Both the position numbers and the translations under genes were made by a program. Source: Spirochaetales bacterium (GTDB taxonomy: Bacteria; Spirochaetota; Spirochaetia; CADAEX01). Taken from it: a DNA stretch of 64,000 nucleotides. The DNA is taken from NCBI GenBank assembly GCA_024233785.1, contig JACKPD010000013.1, positions 7,287 through 71,286 on the forward strand, written 5' to 3'. Below, piece after piece: positions 63,094 through 64,000 of the stretch (within the stretch, counting starts at the first letter, position 1; each line of letters opens with the position of its first letter). Under the pieces are notes generated by a model. It made no database searches and was not told the origin of the DNA. It worked only from the letters and a program-made list of their open reading frames with translations.

Positions 63094-63101
63094 TATCAGG
63101 C

Positions 63102-63146
63102 AAAAAAAGGTACCGGGGCTGTTCGTCCGGTACCTTTTCTTTTTTT
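63102..63146. terminator. Bidirectional terminator between livF and an oxidoreductase
   Basis: AAAAGGTACCGG and CCGGTACCTTTT form a 12-bp stem, with an A run on the left and TTCTTTTTTT on the right, so it can end transcripts from both convergent genes. Confidence 0.9.
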
Positions 63147-63169
63147 GCCCAGCTCTTTAAAGCGGGGTT

Positions 63170-64000
63170 TTAGAACCTGAGAAGTTCTCCCTTTTCAAAC
63201 GATTCCTTGCAGCGGTAGGCAATTTCAGAAACCCGTGTTCCGTCGTAGACTGATACATCCGGTTTCCTGTTTTCAAGAATACAGCTTACAAATTCCTGGA
63301 CCTCATTGAGATAAGAACTTTCAAATCGCTCAAGGAAATTTTCACTGCATTCCTTTCTTACCCCGGTATTATCAAGAATCTCAACAAGATTTTTCTGGGG
63401 GACTGATGCTATCCGGAGTGTCCCTTTTGTCCCTATAATCTCTGTTTCGACATTATAGCCGTGCGGGGCAGTCCTTCCCGCAAAAAGGAATGCCATTGAA
63501 TCATTTTTGAATTTCATGAGGCATGATACGTTGTCTCCATCGTTTGATTTTGCAAATTCAGGGTGCGCGTAGCAGCCTCCTATTGCATATACAGTTTCAG
63601 GTTCTTCCCCTATAAACCATCTTGCAAGATCAATATCATGTACCGCCATATCGAGAAACTGCCCCCCGCTGTGGGGTGCAAACGCTATTGCCCCGTCTAT
63701 GAATTTTTCAGGGTCCTGGCTGTATGATCTGAAAAGAACTACCTTGCCGATTTCACCCGCTGCGACTTTCTTTTTTGCATACATGTAGGATTCATCAAAC
63801 CGTCTCATGAAGCCGAGCATGAAAACCTTGTCAGGGTGTTTTTCGACTGCCTTTTCAGCTGCTTTGCATTCCCCTACTGTAACGCCAAGGGGTTTTTCTG
63901 AAAATACATGGAGCCCCGCATCAAGGGCGGATGCTATCTGTCCTGTATGAAGAGCTGAAGGAGATACAATAACAACTGCGTCAAGTTCTTTGAGCCTTAT
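63170..64000 (-). CDS. Gfo/Idh/MocA-family oxidoreductase, 5' truncated
   Basis: The frame stays open to the window edge, reading VVIVSPSALHTGQIASALDAGLHVFSEKPLG, so the N-terminal Rossmann GxGxxG lies outside. Visible are SEKPLG with the catalytic lysine, LGFMRRFDESYMYAKKKVAAGEIGKVV, and DMAVHDIDLARWF (catalytic Asp/His region). It probably oxidises an inositol or sugar with NAD(P). At least 277 aa. Close to the iol operon in distance but on the other strand and past the liv operon; substrate unknown. Confidence 0.88.
   Translation of the reverse strand: MRLKELDAVVIVSPSALHTGQIASALDAGLHVFSEKPLGVTVGECKAAEKAVEKHPDKVFMLGFMRRFDESYMYAKKKVAAGEIGKVVLFRSYSQDPEKFIDGAIAFAPHSGGQFLDMAVHDIDLARWFIGEEPETVYAIGGCYAHPEFAKSNDGDNVSCLMKFKNDSMAFLFAGRTAPHGYNVETEIIGTKGTLRIASVPQKNLVEILDNTGVRKECSENFLERFESSYLNEVQEFVSCILENRKPDVSVYDGTRVSEIAYRCKESFEKGELLRF

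Overview
The window reads as a chromosome segment of a diderm, probably anaerobic or microaerophilic bacterium, most likely a spirochaete (Spirochaetales or Treponema-like). This is inferred from gene content and style: a short ParE/ParC pair, GatCAB beside AspRS, a TolC/RND pair, spirochaete-like hypothetical proteins, and heavy use of CTT for leucine and AGG for arginine. No rRNA, tRNA or CRISPR array was seen. One accessory island (31-43 kb) differs in codon use, with many CGC/CGT arginine codons.

Layout. 1-4.9 kb: end of a TctA permease, membrane and EamA proteins, a DapA-family lyase, a histidine phosphatase and a zinc-ribbon protein. 5-8.8 kb: parE-parC. 8.8-9.9 kb: a small accessory patch with an RHS remnant, a vapBC toxin-antitoxin pair and a GC-rich element. 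9.9-12.2 kb: an lrp-DUF1015-ridA operon on the minus strand; its promoter has twin palindromes lying on the -35 and -10 boxes. 12.5-17.6 kb: gatC-gatA-gatB-aspS, the tRNA-dependent amidation set. 17.7-25.2 kb: a thioesterase, an RND pump with TolC but no adaptor gene, a SIMPL protein, a ferritin-like protein and a lipoprotein peptidase. 25.3-30.9 kb: a complete pyruvate dehydrogenase operon (aceE-aceF-lpd).

31.0-42.9 kb is the most unusual region. A very compact type I restriction-modification operon reads half-size HsdS, HsdM, DinD, a 31-aa ORF, an ORF6N/PLD-like protein, a 33-aa ORF, full HsdS, DUF2188, DUF3644 (with an R-x4-H motif), AlbA_2-ATPase, HsdR and a DUF45 metallopeptidase. Most junctions are stop-start overlaps. 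The two micro-ORFs end in copies of the HsdM C-terminal tail, so the cargo genes appear to have been inserted by repeatedly duplicating the hsdM 3' end. The promoter carries a large interrupted palindrome.

43-48.6 kb: an NAD(P)-binding protein, membrane proteins, an MFS transporter, and an ADP-forming acyl-CoA ligase coupled to an unknown gene. 48.7-56.2 kb: a LacI-type regulator with two operators on its own promoter, followed by iolB-iolD-iolE-iolG and a CoA-acylating-type aldehyde dehydrogenase, forming a partial myo-inositol pathway. 56.3-57.9 kb: a DUF606 transporter and a thioredoxin-DsbD-like protein. 58-63.1 kb: a livKHMGF amino-acid ABC transporter with an attenuator after livK. The window ends inside a second Gfo/Idh/MocA oxidoreductase.
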